Origin: Chaetoceros tenuissimus
Lineage: Eukaryota; Bacillariophyta; Thalassiosirophyceae; Chaetocerotales; Chaetocerotaceae
Direction of reading: 5' to 3'
Length of the DNA stretch: 64,000 nucleotides
NCBI GenBank assembly: GCA_021927905.1
Contig: BLLK01000020.1
Location: forward strand, 434,001-498,000
Of the stretch, positions 10,938-22,286 are shown one piece after another. Under the pieces are notes generated by a model that made no database searches, was not told the DNA's origin, and saw nothing but the letters and a program-made list of their open reading frames with translations. How positions within the stretch are numbered: position 1 is the first letter of the stretch; every line of letters starts with the position of its first letter. Made by a program: the position numbers and the translations under genes.

Positions 10938-13881
10938 ATGGTACAGTACGATCTCGGACTAGATCCGGATTTTGGTACTGGAGGTCAAAGTCAGAAAAAT
11001 GATCCTAAACAAGAGGAAAGCAGGAACAATAATGATGGTGATGATGACTTATCCCTTGACAAATTTCTTCCACACAACAGTAGCCTCAAAATGAAGACTA
11101 GTATCTATGAAGATGCAGATGTAATTGATGAAGATGATTCGCAACTAAGTAAGTATGACGCAATGGAAGATCAGCTGAGAAGAACCCTCATACGACATGA
11201 AAACAACATGACTGCAAAGTTACACGAGGAAATCAACAGCATGAAAAATGAACCCACAGATATTCATATGCTTGCAGTGTACTTTTTGGTAAAAGCTCAT
11301 GACAAGAAAATCTGGAAATCAAAAGCTGCAATTTTGTCAGTGATGTTATCATTCATTGTTGTTGCTGTTCAGGTAATGATATCTGCTTTCCTAATCATGA
11401 ACATTATCACACCGACATGTTCCCAAGATGACGATTGTCACAATGGTCAATTTTGTTATTTCGACTACAACATCTATGGAGATCGAACAACTGAACATGG
11501 TACTTGTTGGGGAGATTGTTATTATCACAACAAATTTGGTAGATTGTACTTTTTAGCTCCAGGTTGGACCAGTCTTATACAAGACGCTGGATGCAAAGAT
11601 GAAAATGATACAGTCTGCATTGCAAATATTTCGCCACAACTTCTTAGGGATTTTTGTGAGGATCTAGATATGCCGATCACTGCAATCAGGGATATTTGCC
11701 TGAGATCTGTGCATTGCAAGGACCCTGATTTACAGATAGAGACAAAATGTGATTTTGTACAGTCAAACAGAGAAGTTCTTGATTTCATGGGTATCTTTAT
11801 TCTTTGTATTGTTGGAATTTTACTAGTTGTGAATATTCATAAAGATGTAACTTCAGGGAGAAAACAGTTGACATACTTGCAATACAATGTGGTCCCAGGG
11901 TTTTTAAAGCAAGTCTTTGTTACTGTCATCATTGTTAGCTCTACTTTCTTACCATTCTTGGCTGTACAAGCTACCGTTACTCTGATGTTAGGAAGCGCTA
12001 TGCAGCCTCAAAACCTTTTTGAATGCATTATCTATTGCTTTTATATTGGAAATAGATGATGTCATTGGGAAATTTGCTTTGAACGGAGTGAAAATCGAAG
12101 AAGACACAATTAAACAAAAATTGAATAGCAAAAACAATGAAAGGAATGTCATTGATACTACAATGGACTATCTATTGATAACAATATGCTTTGTGTCTCT
12201 CCTTGCTCAGGTTCTACAGGTAGACAATAGTAGACTCAAAATTGGGCTCGGACTTGTCAAAATTCTTCTCGCTATTGACACCAATGTTTATGATCAAACA
12301 TGTTTTGGGATCATATTGAATGTGAATGGTATTGCTTATCTTGTTCCAATATTATTTCTTATTTTGAATGTTCTGGCCGCCCTTTACGAAAGCTACAAAG
12401 CCAAGAAGTCAAGAATGAAATCTTTGAAAGCATTTGTCTGGAAGGTGCTTACTTTCTTTTCAGCCCTACTTTTATTTTATGCCTTTGCTTTGCTTCCTTG
12501 GATGTTAGAATTTCTTGCCAAGGCAACATCATCAAAAAACAAAATTGGATCCTTTCATTCTACAAAATTGGATGGACAAATTATACATTTAAGCGCTGTA
12601 GTATTTGGAGTAACTGTATTCGCAGGTCTTACAATGTTTTTATGGCAATTCGAAAAACGACTCATTGGAACAAGAGATGTCGTAGATAAAGATATAGAAA
12701 TAGAAGGCACTGACAGAAATAAAGAATTTTTTGATGAAAATAAATTTCCTTTACCCAAAGCGAAGAATTGCAGAAAGAAGTATTGCCTCTCAAGCATGAC
12801 TACGACAAAGAAAATCTATGCTGTTGCCGCAGTTGTGAGTATTTCACTTATGGCAGGTCTACTTGGCGGACTACTTCCTCGAATGAGGAATGCATCTTGT
12901 CAATTCACGAATGTTGAGGACTGTCGCAAGTTTAAAGGCAGGTATCCCGAATGTAAAGCGGAAAGACCTATCTTGATAGGAGACGGCAAGTGTAATGGTG
13001 GAGAATATAATACCATTGAGTGTAATTATGACGATGGAGATTGTTTGGAATTCAATGCAAAATATCCAAATTGTAAAGTGGAATACCCCTTCAGCATAGG
13101 TGATGGATTGTGTACAGGAGGTGAATACAACACTGAGGAGTGCAAATGGGACGGTGGAGATTGCTTGGAGTTGAATGAGAAATATCCAGACTGCTATGGA
13201 CTTTTCGCTGTTCCTATGACTGCGGGTGGTGGTGGTTGGTGTGATGAAGAATCTCTGAATTATTCACTTCAATGTGGATGGGATTTCGGTAGTTGTGCTC
13301 CTCCTGAATCATACTTGTGCACTATGGATGGTGATCACGTTTGGGATGGCGAGAAATGCTTGGATTTCAATGAATTTTATCCAAACTGCAAAGTTGACGA
13401 GCCTGGTCGTATTGGAGACGGTACTTGTGACGAAGGAGAGTACAACTCTGAAGAGTGTCATTTCGATGGTGGTGATTGTGACTACTCGAATGGATTCTTT
13501 TGCCTGCAACAAGAAGTTGTTACCTGGGATGAGAGTCGAACTATTGCATTAGAAATGAATGCCGACCTTGTAAAGATTGAATGCCAGGAACAAAATTCAA
13601 AGGTGTTTCAATTATCCAATTCTGCGCCATTTTGGATTGGTGTGAAGAGAGACGAAGACGGCCAATGGACTTATGCTGATGGTAGTGGTGACGTAGGTTA
13701 TGTCAATTGGAGTCTTGTACAATTGAGTGATGAAGATTGCTATGGCGTTGGACCTGATGGTGGATGGTATAAAGCACCTTGCTCTATTGAAGTTCCCGAA
13801 GTTTTGGCAGTGTACCAATCTAACTCACAAATAGATGGTATGAATTGCACCTCATATCCTCAATGCCCATCATCTAGTTAG
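10938..13881 (+). CDS. Multi-pass membrane protein with LNR repeats and C-type lectin domain, frame broken once
   Basis: The ATG at 10938 begins an acidic cytosolic N-terminus (about 115 residues). A TM helix (AAILSVMLSFIVVAVQVMI), a Cys-rich luminal loop and further TM helices up to about 12650 follow. After another TM helix (12800-12890) come Lin-12/Notch repeats of the form IGDG.C.GGEYN..EC..DGGDC (about 12955-13040, 13070-13160, 13390-13480). A C-type lectin domain comes last (about 13480-13830; WIGVKRDEDGQW, YVNWS, EDCYGV). At about 12015-12020 (ccttttt) the frame shifts by one base. Reading NLLNALSIAFILEIDDV across it restores the normal TM-loop sequence. An extracellular calcium-dependent binding role is inferred from LNR and CTLD. 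No protease site or EGF repeat was seen. Confidence 0.7.
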
Positions 13882-14059
13882 TAAGATCCATCACTTTTTA
13901 TTGCTAGTATCGAAGGAAGCTGTGACTGTCATCTGTATTTTTACCTGTAGAATCTTTGCCAAAGGATTACAAATTGTTCTTTGGATCATACACATCAAAA
14001 TAGAAAAGTGAAGAAAAAAGGGGGTTCTCATCTGGCCTAAAGTCTTAAACTAATCATCC
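13882..14059. other. 3' flank of the LNR-lectin gene, no feature seen
   Basis: Short AT-rich spacer ending at the 7-bp target-site duplication of the foldback element. Nothing else recognisable. Confidence 0.3.
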
Positions 14060-14066
14060 CTTTCAT

Positions 14067-14338
14067 CAAGCGATAGCGTGGGGTGGCAACGCGTTCTGCG
14101 CATGCTAGTCACTCGCACAGGTTTCGAGCCCCCACAAGTACGTACATAACAGTACAAATCTTATGTTTGACATAAACCTATCGTTTCACCTCTATTGAGC
14201 GATCCAACCACCTAATGAGGTTGTTTCAGTCCATAAACCTCTTCTACTCACTCAACCTGCTACCGAACCGGGCTCAAAGTTGAGTGCACATCTTTTCATT
14301 CATTCGAAAACGAGAATTGAAATAGGTACATTTTTCAC
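14067..14338 (+). repeat. Left arm of the foldback element
   Basis: Reverse complement of 15267-15557 with few substitutions over about 270 nt. It diverges inward after gaaataggtacatttttc. Confidence 0.85.
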
Positions 14339-15266
14339 ATCACGAAGAAAGGACCGTTTTGAAACATATCGTATTTGCGATCGCCGAATTCATGCTTACT
14401 TTACATCAACACCTTACGTACCGACCACACTCGTCCCTTTATGCAACAATCTACCAATGGGGGCAAATATTATAGCTTCATTTGTACATGTGAAGGATAG
14501 ATGGTGATGAGTGCTGACATGTGCACCATGTGTCATATGTCAGCTTCTTCTGAACCTTACGAGATTCATAGGATTAGCTTTCTGCATTCTTTGGAAAGGT
14601 AATTCGCTTTGAATAGTAAAGAGTATTTGCTTTTGCTACATACACTATCTCAACTTCTTCGCACTTTCTTCAAACTTTTTTTTTGTGAGTTATAGCGCCT
14701 AAAGTACCAAACATACCAAGGAAAAGGAAAGTACCGTAGATACCGTATTCATAAGATTGGCAATTGGCATCACCAAATTCAAATGGAATGGGTGTGTTGA
14801 AGCAATCTTAGTGTTATTTTGCATGAATCAATGCACTCGATGTTTTGGAAAAATGAAGAATTCATGAAAACCATGTTGACACTTCAAAACAATACAAATT
14901 TGGACTCGATGATGATGTACAGTATTTATTCATCATTGGACTTTACACTTACAAGAATGGCAACTAGAAATAATATCTATTATTACTATAATGATATCAT
15001 GGTGTACGTACGATTGCAAGACAATAGAAACATTAAAATAAAGATGTTTTTCGCAAAATACTTGTTTTTTTTTCTATTTTCTATTTGTAACCCACGGATG
15101 AAGCTACGTAGTCTATTGATAAATCTTGATGTCTGGATTATTCAGAGAGCTGAAGTTACACTCTGTAGCATAATTATCAAGAATGAAGCTGGATAGTGTT
15201 GGAGTAGATGACAATATGTGTAGAAAGTACCAAAGATACCGAAGAAAGTACCGTTTTGGCGATGGC

Positions 15267-15557
15267 GAAAAATATACCTATTTCAATTCTCGTTTTCGAA
15301 TGAATGAAAAGATGTGCACTCAACTTTGAGCCCGGTTCGGTAGCAGGTTGAGTGAGTAGAAGAGGTTTATGGACTGAAACAACCTCATTAGGTGGTTGGA
15401 TCGCTCAATAGAGGTGAACGATAGGTTTATGTCAAACATAAGATTTGTACTGTTATGTACGTACTTGTGGGGGCTCGAAACCTGTGCGAGTGACTAGCAT
15501 GCGCAGAATCAAAGCTAGCGCGCGAAGCACGGCGTTGCCACCCCACGCTATCGCTTG
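15267..15557 (-). repeat. Right arm of the foldback element
   Basis: Reverse complement of the left arm. It holds an extra GC-rich segment of about 23-25 nt (around 15508-15532, containing gctagcgcgcgaagcac) missing on the left. Confidence 0.85.
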
Positions 15558-15737
15558 CTTTCATGTTGGTATTACCTCATTTTTCTTTCTGTCGACATTG
15601 GTATCTTTTGCCTTCTTTTCTTCAATAAACCCAAAGAGATATGTTTTGTTCACATCTGATGATTCATCTAGTTCGATAACAAAGGCAACACATTAGACAA
15701 TAGCTGTATAGAAAAGGAATAGAAGCGAAATGTTAGC

Positions 15738-17516
15738 ATGTGGATCACTTCACTAGAAGATACAATACTCGTTCTGTCCTTCTGTTGGATCTTTTCAACA
15801 TTTACATGTGTCACTGCTTTCCTTCAAACCACAACTATAATATCAAAGCCGACAACAACTAGCAATCACTTTATAACTCATAACATCAACTCAATAGGAT
15901 CTCCAATCTCTGATATCCTTTTATCTGCTACGCGAACAAAGGAAGAATTAGATTTCATAATAGAGAGCTTCAATGAAAACGATTTATTTCGGAATCTACA
16001 ATCCAAATCCTACAAGGAAATTATTAATGCTTTGGAACTAAAGGAAGCTGATCAAAATGAAATCATTGTTCGTCAAGGGGATCTACCAAATGATGATAAT
16101 TATGTATACTTAATTGCAGAAGGTGAATGTAGTGTAATTGTCGATGGCGAAATGGTACCGGAACCATATGGAACCATGAAGGCTGGTTTAGTATTTGGTG
16201 ACTTGGCAGTATTGTACAATGAAGAACGTGCGGCAACTATTCAATGCAAGACTGAAAAAGTAAAATATTTTAGAATAGACGGAGATGTTTTCAAACGTAT
16301 AGTCAATACTCCAAAGGAAACATTAGAGGGTATGAAAGAGATTGATAACCTCATCAATCAAGTATCGGGGACACTTTCGTTGTATGATGGGGATATTATA
16401 CCGCCTTACAAGCCAGAACGTGTATGGTTATGGCAGCAATACTCCAATACAATTTTGAAAATTAGTTGGGAAACTACTGCTGTGAACATGGCATTGAGTG
16501 CTTTATTTGTACTGTATGCAAGGGATGCTTGTGGAATACATGAGTCGATTTGGGTCAATGACTTTGCAACTCCAGATGGGTCACTACCATTTATTGAAAG
16601 ATTAACAGTGATTAATCAAATTTGGGATATTGGAAAACCTTTGACTACTTTCGTACTGACGTTCTTTGTCAATCAAGCATTTGGGTTTTGGAATAAAGTT
16701 TACGATATTGCTCGGGAGGTTCAACAAAAGATTAGCAACTATAATTTGATCATTGCTACGAATGTCAAACGAGATAAGAATGGATTTACGCTAGAATCAG
16801 AAGAGTTTCTAGATGACATTGGGCAATATAGTAGATTGTTTCATATATTAGTTTGGGCTTCCAAGTCTAATAGATTTTCAGCGTTAGCTACTCCAGATGG
16901 ACTTCGAAGAATGGAGAGTAGGGGATTGATGACTGCAAAGCAATTGGAAATATTACTTGAAGTTGAACAGCAAGAATTTACAAATGAACAGCTCTGTAAT
17001 GCACCTCTACAGTGGATCATGGTACGATCGACTAAAGCAATGGAAGATGGCATTCTAGCATCAGATACTGCTACAAAAGGGGTATTATTAAAAGATTTAG
17101 GATTCTTGAGAAATGCGAATGCAGCAGTATCTTCGAAACTTTCGGCGCGATTTCCACTTGCATATGTTCAATTTGTACAGGTGTTGGTAGACTCTTTTAT
17201 CTTCAGTGCTCCTGTTGCATTGTATGCCGACTTGGGTATTTATTCTATACCTGCTGTGGGTGTTCTTACATTATTCTACAGCGGTCTGAATAATCTTGCA
17301 AAGATATTTCTAGATCCTCTCAACAATGAAGAGTTTTGTGATAATTCAATCTTTATGGATTTAGGTGTTCTAATTCGTGAGGTAAATAATATTTTCCTCA
17401 TTTTAATTTTATCCTTTGGTTGCTTCTTTTCTAACCTTACTCGCCCGCTGGATACTTCAAAGACCAATGAGATCACCACTCAATGGAAGAAGTCGTCTAC
17501 AAACATGCCGTTTTAA
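15738..17516 (+). CDS. Cyclic-nucleotide-binding domain fused to bestrophin-like channel, probably plastid-targeted
   Basis: The N-terminus is a hydrophobic signal followed by VTAFLQ, close to the ASAFAP-type plastid motif of diatoms, then a Thr/Ser-rich stretch. Residues about 90-200 form a cNMP-binding fold; the phosphate-binding cassette reads FGDLAVLYNEERAAT, keeping the acidic residue and the Arg that contact cAMP/cGMP in PKA-type domains. Residues about 225-560 match bestrophins: ATPDGSLPF, the conserved membrane helices, and PLAYVQFVQVLV...DPLNNEEFC. An 81-nt in-frame stretch (17382-17462, gtaaat...caaag) is probably an intron; removing it gives VLIRE|TNEITTQWKK, the usual bestrophin tail, and about 565 aa. 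Bestrophins are anion (chloride/bicarbonate) channels. A ligand-gated thylakoid or plastid-envelope anion channel is inferred. Confidence 0.75.
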   Translation: MWITSLEDTILVLSFCWIFSTFTCVTAFLQTTTIISKPTTTSNHFITHNINSIGSPISDILLSATRTKEELDFIIESFNENDLFRNLQSKSYKEIINALELKEADQNEIIVRQGDLPNDDNYVYLIAEGECSVIVDGEMVPEPYGTMKAGLVFGDLAVLYNEERAATIQCKTEKVKYFRIDGDVFKRIVNTPKETLEGMKEIDNLINQVSGTLSLYDGDIIPPYKPERVWLWQQYSNTILKISWETTAVNMALSALFVLYARDACGIHESIWVNDFATPDGSLPFIERLTVINQIWDIGKPLTTFVLTFFVNQAFGFWNKVYDIAREVQQKISNYNLIIATNVKRDKNGFTLESEEFLDDIGQYSRLFHILVWASKSNRFSALATPDGLRRMESRGLMTAKQLEILLEVEQQEFTNEQLCNAPLQWIMVRSTKAMEDGILASDTATKGVLLKDLGFLRNANAAVSSKLSARFPLAYVQFVQVLVDSFIFSAPVALYADLGIYSIPAVGVLTLFYSGLNNLAKIFLDPLNNEEFCDNSIFMDLGVLIREVNNIFLILILSFGCFFSNLTRPLDTSKTNEITTQWKKSSTNMPF

Positions 17517-17899
17517 AAAGCAAGCTCATAGTACGGAGCTTTGATCTACTTCGATACTAATGTCGTGTCGTCATTTTCCCACCTCACATATTGGAACTTT
17601 ATTGCTGGCTGCCTAAGTCATCAGCCAAGTTATTGAAGACAAGTTTGATACATTGTCCCCAAACAAACACATGTAGGAGCTTGTACACAAAATTTAGTCC
17701 AGATATGCATGAAATGAATCAAGATTCATCTACTATTCTAAAATATTTATGGAAATCAAACTAGAGTTGTGATTCATCAAATTTTATATTTACCAACCCT
17801 TTATATCAATCTTTTTTTTGTACTTTTTAAAAACATTTATAGAGGAAAAAAGCAATTTTTTGCACTCTCTCGTAGACTAGAAACTTTTAAACAATGAAT
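17517..17899. other. Intergenic, convergent 3' ends
   Basis: AT-rich spacer between two converging genes. Nothing recognisable. Confidence 0.3.
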
Positions 17900-20886
17900 C
17901 TAGCGCCCAAGACAACAAATGATTCGCACTTGTCCATCATCCGAATCAAGGTCACCATAATAGTCATCATGTCCTTCTGCTCCCATCGCAACACAATTTC
18001 CCTCAGAGTTCAAACTTACGGAACTACCTCCCAAGTCACCTAATTGAAAATATATTAGTTATACGGAATAGGCAATTATAAAACAACCATTGAAACGAAA
18101 TGAAACATACCATCGACTTCTCCATTAATAGGCACAACTATTTGCCAAGTCATTGCCGCGGTGTCAAATGCGTAGAGTGTAATTTGCCCAGTCGGTTCTC
18201 CACTGGCATTGTCTGCAAATGGTGCACCAATTGCTATAACGCTTCCATTGGCATTGATGGAAACACTATTCGAAGATGTCGTTAGTTCTGTTTTTAATAG
18301 AAGACAACAAGTATAATTGCTAAACATGATGACTTACCTTGTACCGAAACCATCACCTACAAGATTTCCTTCAATAGTGTTTCCTTTCTGAACCCAATCA
18401 CTTCCGTTGTATTCGAATATTCTGGCTTCTCCTGCATCCATGTTTGGAGAACCCACAATGACAACATTACCGTCGCTATTCATAGCAACGCTATGACTTT
18501 GACCACTTGATGCTCCTGTCAGATCTGATCCTTTCTGGACCCAATTTCCACCAGTGTACATAAAAACTCGAGCGAGGGCCTCTTGTGCCCCAACAATAAG
18601 CGTATTACCCGAAGAGTCCATATCCAAATCATAACCAAATTCATCACCTGCATCGACTCCATTTACGATATTTCCCAATTGGATAAAAGAGCTTCCATTC
18701 CATTCGAAAACAACAATATATCCAGTTTCTGAACTGAATCCGGTAGCTCCAACTGCAACACGATTACCTGCATCATTCAAAGAAATTCCTAAACCAAGCC
18801 TATACAAAACTTGTTGAGTCAAGACTTGTAAAACGATTGTGAAAAAAGTAATTCAAAACTTACAAATCACCAGCAACTGGGCCACCGAGAGCAAATGATC
18901 TTTGAACCCAAGCAGATCCATTCCAATCATAAAATCTTGTTGAACCAGAATCTGCACCATTAGGATCGGCAAAAGGAGATCCAACGGCCAGGATGTTTCC
19001 ATCAGAGCTCAGATCGACACTATGTCCAAAGAGATCATTTGCATTGGTACCATAGATTGGAGAACCTCGCGCAACCCAAACACTGTTGATGACTTCATAA
19101 ATTGTCACTGCACCGGTGTCAGTAATATTACCAGCGGAATCAGCGAATCGACTACCAATTGCTACTACCAAGCCATTACCACTCAGTTTTACTCCTTGTA
19201 CACCAGCTGCTTGGTCTCCACTATTTTCGCCATCAATATCAGCTACTAACGACCACTATATGTACATCAAAAGAATTTGTTAGTTTGGTATTTTGTTGCA
19301 CAAACCAATACTGGGGAACTATACATACCGTTGTACAAGAATTATCAGCAGTTGGGCCAGGTGTTGGTGCAGGGGTCGGTCCAGGTGTCGGCTGAGAAAA
19401 GAGAAGCAAGAGAAAAGTTTTTCATGTTAGCCCGAATCATATCAGAAGAAAGACTAACATCATACACATTGACTTTGTTTCCAATCTATAACGAGAAGGT
19501 GTGACTTACTGCTTGGGTTGGCACTGGTGTCGTTGGAGGACCTGGGGGGCTTGTGGGTGGGCTTGTACCACCTTTGGAATTCGAACCCTTTCCTTTAGAC
19601 GATTTACCGCCCTTAGAGCCACCGGTTCCAGATCCTTTGGATCCACCTCCGCCCTTTCCCTTAGACGATTTGCCGCCCTTAGAGCCACCGGTTCCAGATC
19701 CTTTGGATCCACCTCCGCCTTTTCCCTTAGACGATTTGCTACCCTTAGAGCCACCGGTTCCAGATCCTTTGGATCCACCTCCACCTGAACCCTTTGAGTC
19801 ACAGGTAGTTCCTTTGCCAGATCCATTGGAACCCTTCCCTTTAGATGATGCACTTGCCCCAGACCCACTACCATATTCTTTCGATCCTCCTTTGGAACTC
19901 TTTCCTTTAGATGATTTACCACCTTTAGAACCCTTTCCACCTTTAAGTCGTCTACCTTTCCCTCCTTTTCCTCCTTTTCCTCCTTTTCCTCCTTTTCCCT
20001 TACCACCTTTAGCAAGAGAGTAGTCAGTGCCTTTTCCTTTACTACTTCCCCCTTTACCTCCAGTAGAATCGTCATCATCGTCATTATCATCATCTACACA
20101 ATCTGAAGCATATGAAGATCCTTTTCCTTTCGCTCGAGCTCCAGAGGATGTGTAATCGTCATTGAATGCTCTAGACTCCTCCAACATCGGTGTTAGATCC
20201 GGCACAGTAATTGCATTCACCCTTTCCTTATTTTTCTTCAATTTAGGAGCTCTATTGGCTTTGTTTGCTTTGTCAGTTTTCTTTGTAGTCGGAGCTTTGT
20301 CAGTTTTCTTGGTGGTTGGAGCTTTGTCAGTTTTCTTCGTAGCAGGACCTTTGTTACTTTTCTTGTCAGTTGGATCTTTGTTAGTTTTCTTGGTGGTCGG
20401 AGTTTTGTCAGTTTTCTTGGTGGTCGGAGCTTTGTTGGTTTTCTTGGTGGTCGGAGCTTTGTCAGTTTTCTTGGTAGTAGGAGCTTTGTCAGTTTTCTTG
20501 GTTGTCGGAGCTTTGTCAGTTTTCTTGGTAGTAGGAGCTTTGTTAGTAGCCTTTGGAGTTTTGTTCTTCTTTGTTTTGTTCGTCTTTTTACGGCGGTTGG
20601 CCACCGAAAAAGTATAATTGTTTGATGAACTGAATTCAAAAATGTTCAATCGACGAGAATTCAAAGCGTTACTTTCATGTATATCACCATTGTTATGCCA
20701 TGCATATCCTAGTAGGAGGAGACTACTAAAAGCAAGAAGGAGAAGCGATACCACAATCTTTTTCTTTCTTGTAACTGATACTGTATCTGCCACTTCGTTA
20801 CTTCCTTGAGCAATGAATGATTCATCAGTCTCATTCTCCTGTTTACTCTTCAATGAAATAGAATTCATAATTAAACAGTTTTCCAT
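17900..20886 (-). CDS. Membrane-anchored Lys/Gly-rich repeat protein with C-terminal beta-propeller
   Basis: Six exons keep phase: 20886-19510, 19391-19329, 19255-18864, 18799-18338, 18265-18111 and 18039-17900, about 862 aa. The first ATG is at 20886. A short basic tail precedes one TM helix (KKKIVVSLLLLAFSSLLLLGYAW), fitting a type II anchor or uncleaved signal. Next come about eight 9-residue units KAPTTKKTD, then a long Gly/Ser/Lys region (GGKGGKG, SKGSGTGGSKG) with three near-perfect DNA repeats at 19600-19790. A phase-0 63-nt exon encodes a PTPGPTPAPTPGPT linker. The last 380 residues are propeller repeats (GHSVDLSSDGNILAVGSPFADPNG). The Lys/Ser/Gly composition recalls diatom cell-wall proteins, but a biosilica role is only a guess. 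Confidence 0.75.
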
Positions 20887-22286
20887 ATCAATATTCTTTG
20901 GAGAGGATTTATATGAGAAATGAAGCAAAGAAGTGATCTGAATCCTCTTTATTGCGCACTTCTGAATGGATCAAGTGTAAAAAAGTGATCTTTTCCGACT
21001 GCTGCGCACCTTAATAATTCTTGTATATACGTACTTCTTAATATTCTTTCAAGAAAACTATGTGAATGAAAGTACTACTAACAGATCTGAATCCTATGAT
21101 ATACTGCGCACTTTGATGGATCAAATTTAAAAAAGTGATCTTTTTCGACTTCTGCGCACCTCCTGATTCTCTCATTCCTTACATCAGATCAAATTGTAGT
21201 ATTTTAAAGGAAGATGTCTTTCATAGGAAGGTTTGAATATGGCATTTTTTGAAAAGATATAGATTTTCTCAGTCCCACGGACAAATTTAAATTGTTCATG
21301 CAGTTTTTCAACGAGGAAGCCTTTTACTACAACAGTAGAGGTCCCGTGAGGGCCTAAAATATCACAAAATTGTACTCTCATGTTGTTTACCATACTTTGC
21401 GAGGTAAAAACTCTTTTGTGGAAGTTAGTTGTTTTTCAAACCAAATGATCAGTCTACCTGTGCTGATTATCATACAATCGTTAGAGTTTACTGTGATCAC
21501 AGCAAGGATGAGCTGAGGACTCAGGTAAACAGATGAGCGATATCGAAGCAGAGCGAGAGTAAATATTGTTGTGAATATGTAGAGTTCGCTTTTTCAAAGA
21601 AACAATCCTTGTTGAAAACCTTACATTCTCCAATCATGTGAAGGTTTCATTTGGTCTTCCATCAAAGAAACCAATTTCCATGTATCATGATCAGGCAGGC
21701 GGCAAGTGGACATCTGAAAAGGGAGAGAAGTCAAGATTTCATCAATAGACTAGCTACCATATACACAATCATATAGATGGGACAGCTTATCAAAAGTTGG
21801 ATAAATTTGTGAGTTCTACGTAACACGAAGAAGTACCATAGCTACCTCTCCCTAGTACATCTATCTTTTTTCTTCGAGTTATTATAATTCAAATCTTCCA
21901 TCAAATTGCATTCTGAAATGTCAAAATATCAAAATATCGCTAATTTAAATCCATTCGTGACAACAGAAATATGATGATTTCCCTCTACATTCTTTCCACC
22001 GGCCAACCTGTGTTCAACAAAGACATTCATATCTATTGGAGTTAACCTATGTATCTTCTTTTGCTGTTCCGATGGTGCCTAAATCCTAAATAATGATGAT
22101 ATTTTATATACGTGAATGTGAAGGACCAATGTCGGGCCCTTTTGATATCGGATCAATTTGTCGGACCAAAATGAGGAGACAGTGCACAGAACACAGAACA
22201 AAAAAGGAAATCCTTTTACTATCCTCTTCTTCGTTCTTAATGCTTGCTATTATGCTATACCCTTGCATGGACTCATACTCCCCTCC
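20887..22286. other. Long intergenic region with a diverged direct repeat
   Basis: About 1.4 kb between divergent genes. Two related segments (about 20935-21010 and 21088-21165) share the order gatctgaatcct, tgcgcact, ggatcaa, aaaaaagtgatctttt and tgcgcacct, so they are a local duplication. A 69-codon minus-strand frame (21184-21393) has an ATG but no recognisable similarity and is not called. Nothing else seen. Confidence 0.4.

Larger units (their letters stand above)
14060..15564. mobile_element. Foldback / MITE-like element with long inverted arms and 7-bp target duplication
   Basis: Two near-identical arms face each other: left 14067-14338 and right 15267-15557. The outer ends read CAAGCGATAGCGTGGGGTGG inward. 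The sequence ctttcat occurs directly outside both ends (14060-14066 and 15558-15564), a 7-bp target-site duplication. The interior (about 930 bp) is AT-rich and has no credible protein; the one 125-codon frame is low-complexity. A non-autonomous element is inferred. Arm similarity is high, apart from one indel of about 23-25 nt near the outer end where only the right arm has a GC-rich segment, so insertion is probably recent. A pol III box-B-like word (GTTTCGAGCCC) lies in each arm. Confidence 0.85.

Noticed and set aside
14100-14135. Possible tRNA gene from box-B-like GTTTCGAGCCC
   Set aside because: No full cloverleaf could be drawn; box A and acceptor pairing are not convincing.
14819-15196. 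125-codon frame inside the foldback element
   Set aside because: Low-complexity, AT-driven composition, no conserved pattern; the element is best seen as non-coding.
19600-19790. CRISPR-like regular repeats
   Set aside because: Repeats are contiguous protein-coding units in a eukaryotic gene, with no spacers.
19553-20617. Pro/Leu- and Val/Phe-rich plus-strand frames
   Set aside because: Antisense readings of the Gly/Lys and Lys/Thr repeats of the minus-strand gene.
21184-21393. 69-codon minus frame upstream of the propeller gene
   Set aside because: Short, isolated, no similarity; could not be told from chance.
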